DNA of 64,000 bases from Fragum whitleyi (GCA_948146395.1 OX411544.1:96025232-96089231), one strand, 5' to 3'; shown: positions 10,312 through 23,114, counted from the stretch's first letter. The notes: a model not told the origin generated them from the sequence alone. Program-made: numbers and translations.

Positions 10312-11879
10312 CTATATATAGAGACAAAGTTGTAGCAAAACAATAGCTATGTATTAGATTTCGAGTATATACTTTTTGGATAACTTTTATTATTAAAATA
10401 AAATACTGTGCAAATGAGTCTGGAAAATCTTTTTGCTCAGTGGTTCGAGGTTTGAAAACCTATGGTATTTTCAAACGACCTCTCCGAATAAAATCAACTC
10501 TACACAGTTGCGGGCTTTTTTCTGTTCTTTCTTTCAAAGAGATAGGACTGAACATCCTCATTTTAGCGTTGTTTTAACTTATTCTAGATTTGTCATATCC
10601 TTAATGCGTGTACATGCTTATTATATTTTGCGGTTTTGCAGTTCATTTGCCTCAGTGAGAAACCATATATCTCTGCCATCTTAGACACAACAGGAAAATA
10701 ACAGATTTAAAGTCTTCCCAAGGACGTATCCCAAATGTATAAGTGTCAAAACCAATTTCTGGCAACATATTTTTTCTAAGCTTACTTGTCGTGATCAAGG
10801 TCAGAGGAATGTCATAAATATCCAAACTGTATAAATGACCTGTCACGCGAAAAGTGACCATCTAGGTAGTTATAAAAGTGTCAACACTGGTCAGTCTACG
10901 CAAACTGCGCAGACTGTCTAGGTTCGATACTTTGCGTACTTTCACTTTTTTTTCTTAGTCTCGAACTACTGAGTTTCTTGACGGTCTCTTTTTGTGACGG
11001 GTCTGGGTTGTGCGTTAAATGTCGACCCTAGTCAGACTTCACGGGCTGACTAGGCTAACTAGGGACGAAACATTTCGTACCTGAATCTAGATTGATCATT
11101 CTACCTACCTCTGAATCTTTGATTGCGACATGCGGTTGATCTCTACTGGAACCAATCTCTTTTGTGAAATATATAATTCATAGAGCCCGAAGATTCTCCC
11201 TTTTTCGTGGTGGGTCGCATATGTAAAAAAGGTATGTAACACTGAAATTTATGAGCCATCATTTTACTTTTCAAGTCACACGATTTCGAAGTAAAGACTG
11301 AGACCAGCCTCTTCATACAAACAAGAGGCTTGCAAACGCGCTCTGTAGATTCCTCGAGGCTCAAATTTGATTAGGACGATGAGTGGCATTTCATGTCCAG
11401 ACTTTCAAATGATTGCATATATTCGTCACCCAAATTGTGGAAAGGAGATATCTAGGAGGGGCGAAAATATTAATCCCCGTGAGACTGCGCAAGATGATCG
11501 TGGTTGATATTTCTCCATCGACAGATTTTCTTTGTGAATGTAGAATGATATTTCTACTTTCTGATGTAGGCCTAATGATTTTTTAAAATGTAGCCTCTGG
11601 CTAACCTCTGCTATGCACATGTTTTTTTTTTTTTTTGTTTTGTTTTGTTTTGTTTTTTTGCATTATTCTTTTGTTTATTTATATAAATAATTTATTCATT
11701 TATTTATTCATTTACAGGGTTTCAAGTCGGCCCCTTTTCGGCTGCCAGGTTACATTACATTCTAGATTCGTCTTCCGACTGAAGTTTTACTTTTTCATAC
11801 TTCAATGGACAAATTTTGCACACCCAACTCACATACTTATGTTGATAGTTGCGTACAAAATACATTAAAAATGACAGAT
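10312..11879. other. Gene-free stretch with small repeats
   Basis: No gene is supported. Near 10,880-11,070 several short echoes of ACTGGTCAG/CTGACTAG occur. At 11,621-11,715 there is a poly-T run followed by TTTATTCATTTATTTATTCA. These look like microsatellite decay. Open frames here (up to 83 codons) have no recognisable content. Confidence 0.45.
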
Positions 11880-12531
11880 TTTTTTAGAAAAGAAATGAAA
11901 TGGTTGTCAAAAAATGCGCTCCTTTCTTAACGCTATTGAATCGAACCGCTTAACATGGTCCGCATTTTAATGTCATTTTAAGTTCCAGACGCTAAAAATC
12001 GCAAGTAGCAGCTGGGCGCGTCATCCGGTGTTCTGCTTTCAACTCGACGATTTCTTTTTGTTTGTTTGCCATTTGTGGGAGTAGAATTCTGGTATTCGCT
12101 TTGATTTTGATATTTCGAAGAACGCAATCTCGTTCGATAAAGATGTTCGCATCAAGTTAACTTCTTGTGTTTTTGAATGATAAGTATTCCTTTTTCATCA
12201 TTACGAATGTCATTGCCACTAACAAATCATGGTATACTAATCAAGTAGTACTAAAGATGTGAGTATAAAACTATGTAATAATTTTATTCTAGAGATAAAA
12301 GAAGATAAAAGAAAAGTTTTTTGTCAAATAATGATAACAAATTTCCCACCAATTTAGAGCTCGAATACTTTAACTTTGATTATAATAAGACTGAGTATCT
12401 GTCTAATTTAAAAGTGAACCACCTTTCTTTTTTATAACACGAACTTTAATGAAAAAAAATGAGTAGGACCAGATTCAGGGTGGATAAATGCCTGCAAACG
12501 TTTCGCCCTTGAAATCAGAGTGAGCATAGTC

Positions 12532-12645
12532 GCCCTGCGTTCAGGATGACAAAAAAGTAAAAACTGTTTGCAATTATACCCCGCCTTGCACGTACACTTG
12601 CCTGCAAAGTTGGTTATAATTTGTAAACAGTCTGCAGTGTTTTGT
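12532..12645. repeat. PAL-1 palindrome
   Basis: It starts CCCTGCGTTCAGGATGACAA, has ATTATACCCCGCCTTGCACG and CTTGCCTGCAAAG at the centre, and a weaker right arm TATAATTTGTAAACAG. It corresponds to the relic at 738-852 in the first duplication unit, but its left arm is better preserved. Confidence 0.7.
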
Positions 12646-12696
12646 AGATGGGTAATATTATTCAACCACGCAAAGTTTCGTCCTCGCAACTAGCCC

Positions 12697-12780
12697 TGCG
12701 TTCAGGATCACAAAACGGTGCAAAGCGGGGTAAAATTTGCAAACTGTTTGCACCGTATTATCTTTCTGAACGCAGGGCAT
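12697..12780. repeat. PAL-1 internally deleted derivative
   Basis: Ends are CCCTGCGTTCAGGATCACAA and TCTTTCTGAACGCAGGGC, with a single half-centre GCAAAGCGGGGTAAAATTTGC. It is the counterpart of 1963-2047, here with its left terminus uninterrupted. Confidence 0.7.
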
Positions 12781-13230
12781 AGGTCCTTCTCACTAATAAG
12801 CAAACAATAAAATAAAATAAACAATATTTATTGAATTAAACAATATTAAAATAATTACAGCAAATATCAAAATGGATTAGACAAAGAAGAGAAATGCATT
12901 AATAAAGAGAGGAACATATAGTTAACGTTAACCTTATTTATCATTTTTTTACGAGAAAATGCGTAATTTAGATAATTATCCAAATTTAAAACAACAGACT
13001 TTGATTTGTTTGTCAAATGATTGGTGTTTTTTTATAGTAGGCCAAGTATGATAGTATCTTTTATCTTATAATTATACAAATATCCGTGTGATAACATCCC
13101 ATCTGATATTTTTTATGATATCACATAGTTACTTTTAGAACAATGATATAATGCGATTATTTTTAGAAACTTGCATTTCAGTTAAAAAAATGACGAAAAC
13201 AAAAACAAATAGAGGTTATAAGATAAATAT

Positions 13231-13375
13231 AATACGTACCTAGTGTATTGTATGAAAAAAATATCTAACTCGGTTGTGAGAATTGATAATTGTCTCGGCA
13301 GAGCCTCGACAATTTTCAATTCTCCCAACCTCGTTAGATTTTTTTTCTTCATATAATACACTGAGCATGTATTAT
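13231..13375. repeat. PAL-2 hairpin, copy 1
   Basis: The arms begin AATACGTACCTAGTGTATTG and end AATACACTGAGCATGTATT. The inner arms are ATCTAACTCGGTTG and CAACCTCGTTAGAT, and the centre is CTCGGCAGAGCCTCGA. Together they form a long foldback. Two other copies, at 20,924-21,066 and 23,225-23,372, share the same centre. Confidence 0.75.
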
Positions 13376-14059
13376 ATATTTATATCTTCATTTTTAAAAT
13401 CGGAGCATTATTGCCAAAAAACGTTGCGGACTTGCATATAACTTATCGGGATCTGCTAAAAATTCGGAATCTCGACTACCCTTTCCTTTATTTTCCTTGT
13501 CAGTCTGTCAATTCCAGGTGTTGTTATTCATAACAATTGGAACATCAATTATAATTCCGTCCATCTTGTTATCCGAATTTTGTAATCGTGTAATTATTAT
13601 CCGATTCGTCCTTTCGCCAGACTTTTGCGGTCATATTAACATACCTGCAACCTACCACTTTCAAAATTGTTTAGTACTATTATCATTATGCTAGGGACCC
13701 AACCGGAAATGGACCAACCGGAAATGGCCAGCAAAATAAATTTGAGATCGCTAGGAGTGACTGCTTGTTCTACCAAACATTTACATTTTTTACCAAACAT
13801 TTACATTTTATTTTCTTTTTGACAATGACAATAGATAACGGCTGCTCTTTCACAGATTGGGAAAATGCGATTTTTTATCTTTCTTTGTAGAATTAATCGG
13901 AAATTATGACTTCGTCGTGTAGAAAACTCTATAATAATAAGATTCAATAAGATCGACAACGTCATTCAGAAAAAAATCTTTTTGCTGACATAATTGAAGC
14001 CCCTGATTATTTCTTGGAAAATTTGAAGCTATTTATAGAACCTGTATGGATATTTGATA
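13376..14059. other. Gene-free stretch
   Basis: A short doublet ACCGGAAATGGACCAACCGG occurs at about 13,700. No gene is supported; the 65-codon plus-strand frame at 13,497 has no recognisable content. Confidence 0.45.
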
Positions 14060-14231
14060 AAATGGAGGTAAAAAATATCGCTGATTTTGTTCATTCTGAA
14101 CAAAATTAGCGATACTGGATTACCACCCTTAATATTCACTTAAAACTAATTTCTAGCATTCATTCAATTGCATTCCAAAAGCATTCTGAAATCATTCACC
14201 TCGTCCATTTCACAACGTTGTGAACTGTAAT
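14060..14231. mobile_element. MITE-B fragment (inverted, right part)
   Basis: AAATTAGCGATACTGGATTACC, CATTCATTCAATTGCATTCC and CATTCACCTCGTCCATTTCA are the reverse complement of the left half of the copy at 8736-9118. The other half is missing. Confidence 0.5.
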
Positions 14232-14373
14232 CACATTTCAGCCAAAGAAAGCTCTCACTGCACTCTCTACGATGAAAAATACTTGAGTTGTTTATCTCAA
14301 CAAAATCTATTCCAGGTAGTTTTTTGATTACGATGGCCAAATCTGCATTGAAATTAAAAAAGTGGATAGGATA

Positions 14374-15330
<957 letters not shown>

Positions 15331-15570
15331 CGGAGTACGTTGTCTTTTAATCGTAATTATACCAAGAATGATATTAAAACAGGCCCTTTTTGCTAAAATA
15401 CTCACACCATATATAGACAATTAATCTTTATTTTAACTGCCAATTGGACCGACAAATAATCATTAAAAACTGATTTTGTACAGGGACGTGGAAAAACTTA
15501 TTTTCCTCACTTGACCCCGGACATGTAAGAGATAACATTTACTTGTCCGGGTTCAATATAAGCTTGTCCG

Positions 15571-15602
15571 GTTTTTTTTTTTTTTTTGGGGGGGGGGGGG
15601 GG
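15571..15602. repeat. Poly-T then poly-G tract
   Basis: About 16 T followed by 15 G. Long homopolymers like this are unstable, and the G run can form a quadruplex. The rest of 15,331-15,639 shows no gene. Confidence 0.9.
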
Positions 15603-15639
15603 TTCATAAACATCTTACTTTACTGTCCAAAAATAAATA

Positions 15640-15955
15640 ATTTATCGATAATAAGGTAGATTTTGCGCGGTGAGCCGTGAAATCAACTTTTTACTGTTAG
15701 ATTCTTGTGCCATTTGTTCAAAATAGATGAAACAGGTTAAAATAACGCATTAAGAAAATTTAAGGTTAACCTTTTAAACCGAGAATTTTGCTTGTCGTAA
15801 AACGTAGGGTTCGCTCAAAACATATACTTTCATAATTTCAGTGAAGGAATCAGGTTAAAATCCTAACATTTACTCTTTTATTCTTTCAACTTACCTATGG
15901 TAATGAACACAGCGACTACGTCAGAGCTCAGTTTTGAAAAAAACACCTATATATC
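15640..15955 (+). repeat. Dispersed repeat, copy 1
   Basis: The block from GCGCGGTGAGCCGTGAAATC through ACGTCAGAGCTCAGTTT matches 36,875-37,200 in reverse complement with many small differences. Shared anchors are TTACTGTTAGATTCT, GTGCCATTTGTTC and ACTTTCATAATT. No coding frame is conserved between the two, so this is an old non-coding repeat. Confidence 0.7.
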
Positions 15956-17209
15956 TATTAACTACCAGTCCACGATTTTCCCTGTTATTTACATGTCTAC
16001 GAAAACGTGGCCATACGACGAGTTAAAACATGAGTAATACAGAATAACAACGCAAATATTGTAATTTAGAAAAAGTGAGGTCAGTTGAAAGATTGGTAAA
16101 GAAGCAATTACATTCTATAGCTGCACGATTATGAGGACCATTAATAATAATTATAAACAAATATTGAATAACGACGTAATGAGGGCTTCTGGAACGGATC
16201 AAGTACGTCTTTTGGCGTTTTGAAATTGGAACTTAAATCTGTTTAACTGAATTTTGTGTTACATTAATCTTGATCAGGATGTCACTTTTCGAGCTTCCTT
16301 GCATCAAATTATTGTCAAATTTTGTTGTTCGATTTTCTTAATACTTCACTAAAGGATTATATACGTGTAGTTTAAGATAGCTTCAAAGAGAAGAACGTAG
16401 ATTTGACCAGACGAAATGGTCTATTCTTAAACTAATTTTGAAGTTATTTAAACTGTTCAGTATCGATGCCGATCAGTCCTGTCCTATATTCAGGATAACA
16501 TAACGGTGCTAACTCTTTGTAAATTATAACCCGCTTTGCACGTGCACTTGCGTGCAAAGCGGTGTATAACTTACAAGCAGCTTATACTATTGTGTCATCC
16601 TGAAATCAGGGGTTATGAAGAAAATGTACAAAGATATTTATTCCGTTCAAAACTAATACTACAACTGAGCTATTCATGAAGGCCCAATACATACTGGGAA
16701 TCAAAAGAAACTTTACTCCTAAAACTATATTTTTTGTTCTTATAAAATACATACTCCATAAAATAATACAATTTATGGACGTGATCCATTTACCAATAAA
16801 TCTGAAAATTTTAAAATTTTCTAAGCCCAGTATCTAATGTTAGCAGGTATTTTGAATTGGTTACCCATAGATGTAAAAATCACTAATCACAAAACTTTAT
16901 TTTCCTTTCAATTTTCAGGCGTTAAACACTCTTTACTTTGTTGTTTATCAAAATTAGAACTCGGCTGTCGACGGGCCTTTAATACATTACAAAAACTGAT
17001 ACTTCAGATATAGAGGTTATAAGAGCATCACAATTAACTGAACAAGAGGACCATTTGCCCTGAAGTGCTCATTTGATTCTTATAGTTGAGAAAGGTGGCA
17101 AAGTGCCAACACTACTTATTTGAAAACCATTGCGGGCCTAAAAAAATCAACGATATAAAGATGACAATCAGCAGAGTCAAATATATTGCCTCTTAAGCAC
17201 TGTTTTCTT
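15956..17209. other. Gene-free stretch apart from one PAL-1 copy
   Basis: No coding or RNA gene is supported. The PAL-1 copy at 16,480-16,611 is listed separately. Confidence 0.45.
16480..16611. repeat. PAL-1 palindrome
   Basis: The termini TCAGGATAACATAACGGTG and TTGTGTCATCCTGAAATCAG surround the centre CCCGCTTTGCACGTGCACTT / GCGTGCAAAGCGGTG. Both arms are recognisable over the full length, with scattered mismatches. Confidence 0.75.
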
Positions 17210-17479
17210 TTAGTTCACCTGAGCACGAAGTGCTCATGTGAGCTATTGTAATCACCTGTCGTCAGGTGTCCGTCCGTCAGTCGTCGTACGTCGTTCGTCA
17301 TCCGTCAACAATTTCTTTAAACGAGATCTCCTCCTAAACTACTAGGCTAATTAACACCAAATTTTACACAAATGTTTCTTAGGTGGTCCCCTTCAAAAAT
17401 AGCTAAAAAATTTGAAATCCATGAAAAACCCTGGTTGCTATGTCAACCAAATGTGAAATTTTAAGAAAATCTTAAAAAT

Positions 17480-18625
17480 TCGTCTTTTTCTCAACCAGGA
17501 GTCCGACAGACTTAAACTTTGGTATGGATTATCAGTTTATAGACCTGAATTAAAAAAGCTGAAATCATATCTGTTGGGTCACCAGCTGCGGCGCACCAGG
17601 GGGGAGCGGGTAGTACTTTGGATAAATTTTGTAATCTTTAACCTTCTTCATCTTCGGAACCAGGAGCCCTACAGACTTGAAAATTGGTATGGGTGATCAG
17701 CCTTTAAACCTTAATTACAATAATTAAAATGATGACTGTTGGGCCACCAAGTGCAGAGCATCTAGGAGGGGGGATAGTGCTTTGTTGAAAATTTTTAATC
17801 TTTAACTGTCTTCTTCTGATGAACCAGAATCCCTACAGCCTTTATATTTGACCTGAATGATCAGCTTATAGACCCTATCTGAAAAATTTAAAATCATGAA
17901 TGCTCGGCCATCAGGTGCGGATCACCAGGGGTGAGAGGGTAGCTTTTCAGAGCAATTCTTAAATCTTTAACCTACTTCTTCTAATAAACCATGTGCTCTA
18001 CAGACTTGAAAAATGGCAAGGATGATCAGTATATGTACCATAATTAGAATAGCTAAAATCATAACTGTTGGGCCACCAGGTGCGGAGCCACCGGGGGGGA
18101 AGGGTAGTACTTTGTTAAAAAAAATTAAATCCATAACCTTCTTCTTCTTCTGCACCAGAATCCCTTTAACCTTTATATTTGACACGGATGATCAGCTCAT
18201 AGACCCTATTTTACATAGCTATAACCATGAATATTTGGCTACCATATGAAGAACACTGGGGGAGAGGGTAGTATTTCGGGTATTTTTTTAAATTTTAAAC
18301 CGTCTTCTGATAATAAGGTAGGAACCTTACAGGCTCTAAATTTGGCATGAGTCATCAGCTCATACACGTTAATCAAAAAAGATAAAGTCATGATTGTTTT
18401 GTGACCAGGGGCGGAGACACAAGGGGAGGGGGTATTGCTTTGTGGTAAATTTAACAATTGTTAAAAATTCTACTGAAGCAGAATTCCTACAGCTTTTTCA
18501 TTTGATATAGAAAAATCAGCTCATAGAACTTAATTTAAACAGCTATTATGACTGTTGGACCACCAGGCGCGGAGCAACAGGGGGGAGAGGGTAGTACTTC
18601 AGGTCAATTTTAACATTTGAACTTT
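17480..18625. repeat. Tandem array, about 7 units of about 163 bp
   Basis: Each unit carries GG(G/C)CCACCAGGTGCGGAGCA followed by a G-rich block and GGGTAGTACTTTG, then CTTCTTCTTCTG, CCTACAG, GATCAGCT(C/T)ATAGACC and AAAATCATGACTG. Copies of the G-rich block fall near 17,580, 17,742, 17,910, 18,070, 18,237, 18,400 and 18,558. Units differ by roughly 15-30 percent, so the array is old. Confidence 0.85.
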
Positions 18626-18689
18626 TTTTAAGCTCACCTGAGCACAAAGTGCTCATGTGAGGTACTGTGATCACCCTTTGTCCAGCTTC

Positions 18690-19540
18690 CGTTTTTGACC
18701 CCAATAACCCAATTTCGAACTTGACCTAGATTTCAAAGACACAAACATTCTGACTAAATTTCAAGACATCTGAGTAGGAAATGTGGCCTCCGGATTGTTC
18801 ACAATGTTTTATAAAATTTGACTCTATGAACAATTTTTCTATCCCACTTGAACCAATATCGGACTGTAACTAGATTTCGTGAAGACAAACATTCTGACCA
18901 ATTTCAAATTCTTTAGGCTAAAAATGTGGCTCTTACAGTGCACACATGGTTTTTCTAGATTTGACCCCTTGAACCAATTTTTGACACCACTTGATCCAAT
19001 TTCGGACTTGACCGAGATTTGGTGGTGACAACATTCTGACCAAGATTCAAGACATTTGAGCAAACAATGTGGCCCCTAGAGTGCACTCAAGGTTTCTAAA
19101 ATATGACCCTTTGACCCAATTTTGACCCCTCTTCACATAATTGTGAACGTGATCGAGATTTGACGGACAAAAGCATTCGCACCAAATATAAAGACATTAG
19201 AGAAAGAAAAAACTGGCATCTAGAGTGCACACAAGGTTTTTCCATAGTTTGACCCCTTGACCCCATGTTTTAACCCCATTGACCCAATTTCGAACTTGAG
19301 CAAGATTTCATGTAGACAAACATTCTGACCAAATTGAAAGTCATTTGATCCAAAAATGTGGTCCCTGGAGTGCACTCAATGATTTTTCTAAAACTTTACC
19401 CCTTGACCCAAATTTCGACCCCATTTGAACAAATTTCGGACTCGACCGAGATTTGGTGAAGACAAACTTTCTTATCAAGTTTCAAGATATTTGGGCTAAA
19501 AATGTGGCTTCTAGCGAGTACACTAGTTTAAAGTTAACGA
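18690..19540. repeat. Tandem array, about 6 units of about 145 bp
   Basis: The unit contains CCAATTTCGGACTTGACC, GAGATTT, GACAAACATTCTGACCAA, TTTCAAGACATTTGAGC, AATGTGGC and GAGTGCACACAAGGTTTTTC, followed by TTGACCCCTTGACCC. Repeats of the CGGACTTGACC block lie near 18,712, 18,862, 19,010, 19,147, 19,294 and 19,437. It is unrelated in sequence to the array just upstream. Confidence 0.85.
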
Positions 19541-19603
19541 TGGACGACGGACGCCGGACAGCTGCCGATCACATTAGCTCACCTTGATCACTTCGTGCTC
19601 AGA

Positions 19604-20157
19604 TAATCTAATATTGGTAGAGAGATATTCAAACATATCGAAGATTGGCGACGAAAAAAAAAACGACTTACGCCTTGACAAAGGTCAGACGTCAATTTAA
19701 AAAAAAATCGTGATATATGAGGAGTGAAAGACCATTCAAAATTCAAAAAATCCACTTGAAAACGAAACTATTGGCCCAGATTAGCCAGCGATTAGTGTGC
19801 AGCCTATTAAAGATAAAATCGTAATAACAAAGTTATCACATTAGATATGATGGGTCAAATATGATGGGATTTCCAAAATCAAACTCCTGTCTTGTCCCTC
19901 ATTTACGAGGCAAGTTATTTAATTTGAAAAAAGTCATATTTCTGTATTTTGAATTTCAAAATTAAATCCTTTAAGAATTTTAAAAACATTGACTTAATTA
20001 TTATCAGCAGAATTAAAGATTTTATTTCCTGTTAATTTACGACACCATAATTACGAATCCTGTTAATTTGCACCTGCCATTTACGACCATTAAATACCAA
20101 ACCCCCGTTTTTCAGCTTTACGGTCGATTGTCTTTTCTATAGTCAGCTCCAAGACAA
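19604..20157. other. Gene-free stretch
   Basis: No gene, repeat or RNA feature supported. Confidence 0.45.
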
Positions 20158-20166
20158 GCAAAAAAT

Positions 20167-20612
20167 CATTCGGAACATCACTCGGCCATTTCCGTAAACT
20201 GCAACGGACCTAGGATGTATGTAAGGCGGATGGGTATGTAACAAAATCGTGCATTTTGTTAGGCGGAAACAGTGTAAGAAAAACTAGCACTGAAGATTTA
20301 TATCTTTTACAGTAAATAATAGCTGAAAAATCTTAATTTTTGAGAATGACGAATCATTCTCAAAAATTAATATTTTTTCAGCCTTAATTTAAGAATCTAA
20401 AGATATTTATATTAGGATACGATGGTTTCACGTCAGTGACTTAAACAAGTAGCGTTGGCGACGTCGAATGTTTTCACCCACAGTTTCGAGGGCTAACGCC
20501 ATTTTAACTGACGTCATTGAGTTTTTCCAAGGTTTTCCCGTAATTTTTGAAAATAGTCCGTCTATGTACATCCGAGGTTGATCGTGAGATTGGCCGAGTG
20601 GTGTTCCGAATG
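20167..20612. mobile_element. MITE-A, 446-bp copy
   Basis: The TIRs are CATTCGGAACATCACTCGGCC at the left and its inverse GGCCGAGTGGTGTTCCGAATG at the right. The flanks GCAAAAAAT (20,158-20,166) and GCAAAAATT (20,613-20,621) fit a 9-bp target duplication. The centre (about 20,320-20,385) is a hairpin containing TTTTTGAGAATGA and its inverse. The close relative at 60,151-60,599 shares TIRs, hairpin and length. It has no coding capacity. Duplications of 9-10 bp suggest a Mutator-like or Merlin-like source transposase. Confidence 0.8.
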
Positions 20613-20699
20613 GCAAAAATTATCTATCGCTGCAAGGGTCTGGTCCAAAAGTCCTCCTATAAGCTGTTATAATACAGCTAGTATCGCTGCATCGTGATA

Positions 20700-21066
20700 T
20701 TGACATTTATCTTATAACTATACATATTTCCGTGTGAAAACATCCCTTAGTTAGTTTATTCAGTATGAAATATGGCCTCCGGCCTTTACAAATAGCATAA
20801 TACAACATAACATTACATAGTTATTTTTAGAACAAATATATAATGCGGTTTTTTTTAGAAACTTGCATATCTGTTGGAAACATCTACAAAAACAAGGCAA
20901 ATAGAGGTTATAAGATAAATATAGTACGTATTTAGTGTATTGTATGAAAAATATATCTAACTCGGTTGTGGGAATTGATAATTGTCTCGGCAGAGCCTCG
21001 ACAATGATCAATTCTCCCAACCTCGTTAGACATTTTTTCTCAAACAAAACACTAAATACGTATTAG
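20700..21066 (+). repeat. PAL-2 family, copy with body and hairpin
   Basis: The body (TTATCTTATAACTATACATA through AATAGAGGTTATAAGATAAA) leads into the hairpin with arms CTAACTCGGTTGTGGGAATTG and CAATTCTCCCAACCTCGTTAG around CTCGGCAGAGCCTCG. The 95-codon minus-strand frame lying across the hairpin is an artefact of its symmetry. Confidence 0.75.
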
Positions 21067-21071
21067 ACAAT

Positions 21072-21252
21072 TACCTCGATCGAAGCCATTTATAACCACT
21101 CGATCAGTGTTTAATTCAATACATTCAAACCACTCACTGAAATCGCTCAAAAGCGTTCTAAAATAAATTGTTCAAAAATGTTTCGAAATGGTTTAAACGA
21201 CCAACATTTCACTCATACTTTAAACTTACTCAATCAATTTCACCAAGCGATG
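21072..21252. mobile_element. MITE-B fragment
   Basis: CTCGATCGAAGCCATTTATA, CATTCAAACCACTCACTGAA and CTCAATCAATTTCACCAAG are diverged versions of the left third of the copy at 47,248. One end only is recognisable. Confidence 0.4.
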
Positions 21253-21604
21253 TATTCTATGTTCTTTTTGAATGGGGTTTTACACCGCCTTAAACAATTT
21301 CCAGTAATAGCGCGGCAAAGCTCCTAGTAATGAATTCCTGGTATTCCTTGGACCATATATACTACTCAAAGTTTGATAGGCACCAAAACTTTTTTATACT
21401 ATAATTTCAGGAAAAATGAAATTTGATTATAATAATGTTGGAAAATGGTCGATTGTTATCAGTCAAATTTTAAGAAGAAAATAAAGCTTTATGATGATAA
21501 GAAGACTTTAAATGTAGACCAAACAGGCAGACCCTAGAAATTGGTCTGTTTTCTTGGAAATAGAGAAAAAAATGAATTTGACCAAAAAAGGTGTTCTTTC
21601 AATT

Positions 21605-22658
21605 GCATTTCGTTCAATAACGAGTATGAGAGCCGGCACTGTCAATAACAGTCTGACAGCGCCTCTGCATACTCATGATTAAGTTCTGGATTACTCTTTG
21701 GGAATAACAGACCATTCTTCTCTAAGGATCTGGCCGAGCTCCTGGAGTGTCCTTGGCTGGACCTGGCGAGACGAAACTGGAACCTGTAGCTCATTCCACA
21801 TATGCTCTATCGGATTTATGTCCGGTGAGCGAGCCGGCAAGTCCAGACGTAAAATGTCCACTTCTTGGCGATACTCTTTGACTTTACAGGCCGTGTACGG
21901 GTATTATCATCCATTAAAATGAATCCATCCCCAATACATGGATAGCGCCAATAGCACCAGCGTAAAATCTTACGTGGGTATTGGAGATTTCATCAACGTA
22001 CCTACGAGCTGTCAGAGTACCTCTTTCTAAAATAACAAGATCAGTCCGCCCATCCCAGCTGAATCCACCCCAAACCATGATGGACCCATCCCCATAACGA
22101 TCGTGCTCAGCAATGTTTGCTGCACGAAATCTTTCCCCCGGCCTTCTCGAAACCCTAGCCCGCCTATAAGTGTAGTCAAGGTAATACCTTGCTCATCCGT
22201 GAATAGCACGGGGTGCCAGCGAATTATGCGCCAGCAAACGTGGTCCAATGCCCATGTTAACCGACGCCGAACTCGGTACAGCGGAATACGAAAACATGGT
22301 CTTCTTGACCTTAGGTTATGCTCATGCAGCCTTGTTCGTATGGTTTAAGTCGAAACTCGCACTCCCGAGGCGTTTTGAAGATCGGAACCTAGCTGCGTTG
22401 CCATAGCAAACCTGTTCCTTCAGGCTTGTATTACCAAAAACGGTCTTCTGCGACGGAGGTAGCTCTACTCCTACCTCCTCCATGTCTCCTTACGGATGTA
22501 CCATACTGTTGGTATCGTGCCCAAGCTCTGGTTACAACAGTATGGTGTACCCCTAGTACTATGCCAACATCCCGGTGGGAAGCCCCTTGCTCCACCGTAC
22601 CTACAGCACGCCACAATTGTTCGACAGATAAATGCTGTCTGACATTTGGATTAGCCAT
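21605..22658 (-). pseudogene. Tc1/mariner (IS630-type) transposase relic
   Basis: Reading the minus strand from 22,658, a helix-turn-helix start (MANPNVRQHLSVEQLWRAVG, then VGIVLGVHHTVVTRAWARY) is followed, in shifted frames, by the three catalytic regions of a DDE transposase. These are VLFTDE near 22,200, FILMDDN near 21,920 and SPDINPIEHMWNEL near 21,810. These are hallmark Tc1 motifs, so the enzyme would have been a cut-and-paste transposase of about 340 residues. At least two frame changes and stops break it. No clean terminal inverted repeats were found, so only the coding relic is annotated. Confidence 0.85.
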
Positions 22659-23029
22659 GAGTAACGATTTAAAAAATCAATAAAATACTGAAAAACAGAA
22701 ACTAAGCATCTACACAAAACCTGTGCATGTAGAAAATTAGAAAGGACAGGTAAGAAAGTGGGGTTCCTCATTTTGTATGAGTCTCGCGAGAAAATTGCGT
22801 GTCAAATTGGGTAATGTATAGATTAGATATCTTGTCATGTTATACCGTATATTATATATATTATTGTACAATTTTAAACACGAATGTTGTTGTTTGTTGT
22901 TTTAATCAGTTCCTGTATGACAGCGAAAAGTTTGGTGCTTAGCAATCTTTGAGTAGTATACAATAACCTTCATTTCTAGCCTTCCACTTAGGCTTATGAT
23001 GATCCTCCCATTGGCGTGAGATGTCGAAA
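22659..23029. other. Gene-free stretch
   Basis: AT-rich, no feature supported apart from flanking repeats. Confidence 0.4.
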
Positions 23030-23114
23030 AGGATATGTGCCGTCGCTGGGAATCGAACCCATGTGCCACATGAATAAAGATTACGGTTGATGCGCTACCA
23101 TCTGCGGCTCTCAG
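23030..23114 (-). repeat. tRNA-derived SINE head or tRNA pseudogene
   Basis: On the minus strand, GATGGTAGCGCATC (A-box-like) is followed about 40 bases later by GGGTTCGATTCCCA, a good B-box/T-arm. The ends GCCGC...GACGGC can pair weakly. The anticodon region is too long and irregular for a working tRNA, so a SINE head or a decayed tRNA is the better reading. It would be transcribed by RNA polymerase III if active. Confidence 0.6.

Larger units (their letters stand above)
11880..13375. repeat. Direct duplication unit, copy 2
   Basis: It matches 1-2520 in the same orientation, with the 905-1962 element absent and about 106 bp of the early part deleted. It then continues past 13,255 into a PAL-2 hairpin that copy 1 lacks. 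It holds PAL-1 copies at 12,532-12,645 and 12,697-12,780. It gives the empty-site reference for the 905-1962 insertion. Confidence 0.8.
17210..19603. mobile_element. Non-autonomous element with hairpin ends and internal tandem arrays
   Basis: The left end carries the hairpin TGAGCACGAAGTGCTCA (17,220-17,236), then AGCTATTGTAATCACC and CGTCCGTC runs. The right end (about 19,566-19,603) is the inverse, GATCACATTAGCTCACC...CTTCGTGCTCAG. A second left end with TGAGCACAAAGTGCTCA lies inside at 18,639-18,655, so two units are fused or nested. Two different tandem arrays fill the interior. There is no coding capacity. This design (subterminal palindrome plus tandem core of about 160 bp) resembles the pearl-type and Helitron-related non-autonomous elements described in bivalves; the assignment is inference. 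Confidence 0.65.

Noticed and set aside
22426..22683. Plus-strand frame of 85 codons
   Set aside because: It is the shadow of the Tc1 transposase helix-turn-helix on the minus strand.
23030..23114. A functional tRNA gene
   Set aside because: The A and B boxes are good, but the anticodon arm and acceptor pairing are irregular; a SINE head fits better.
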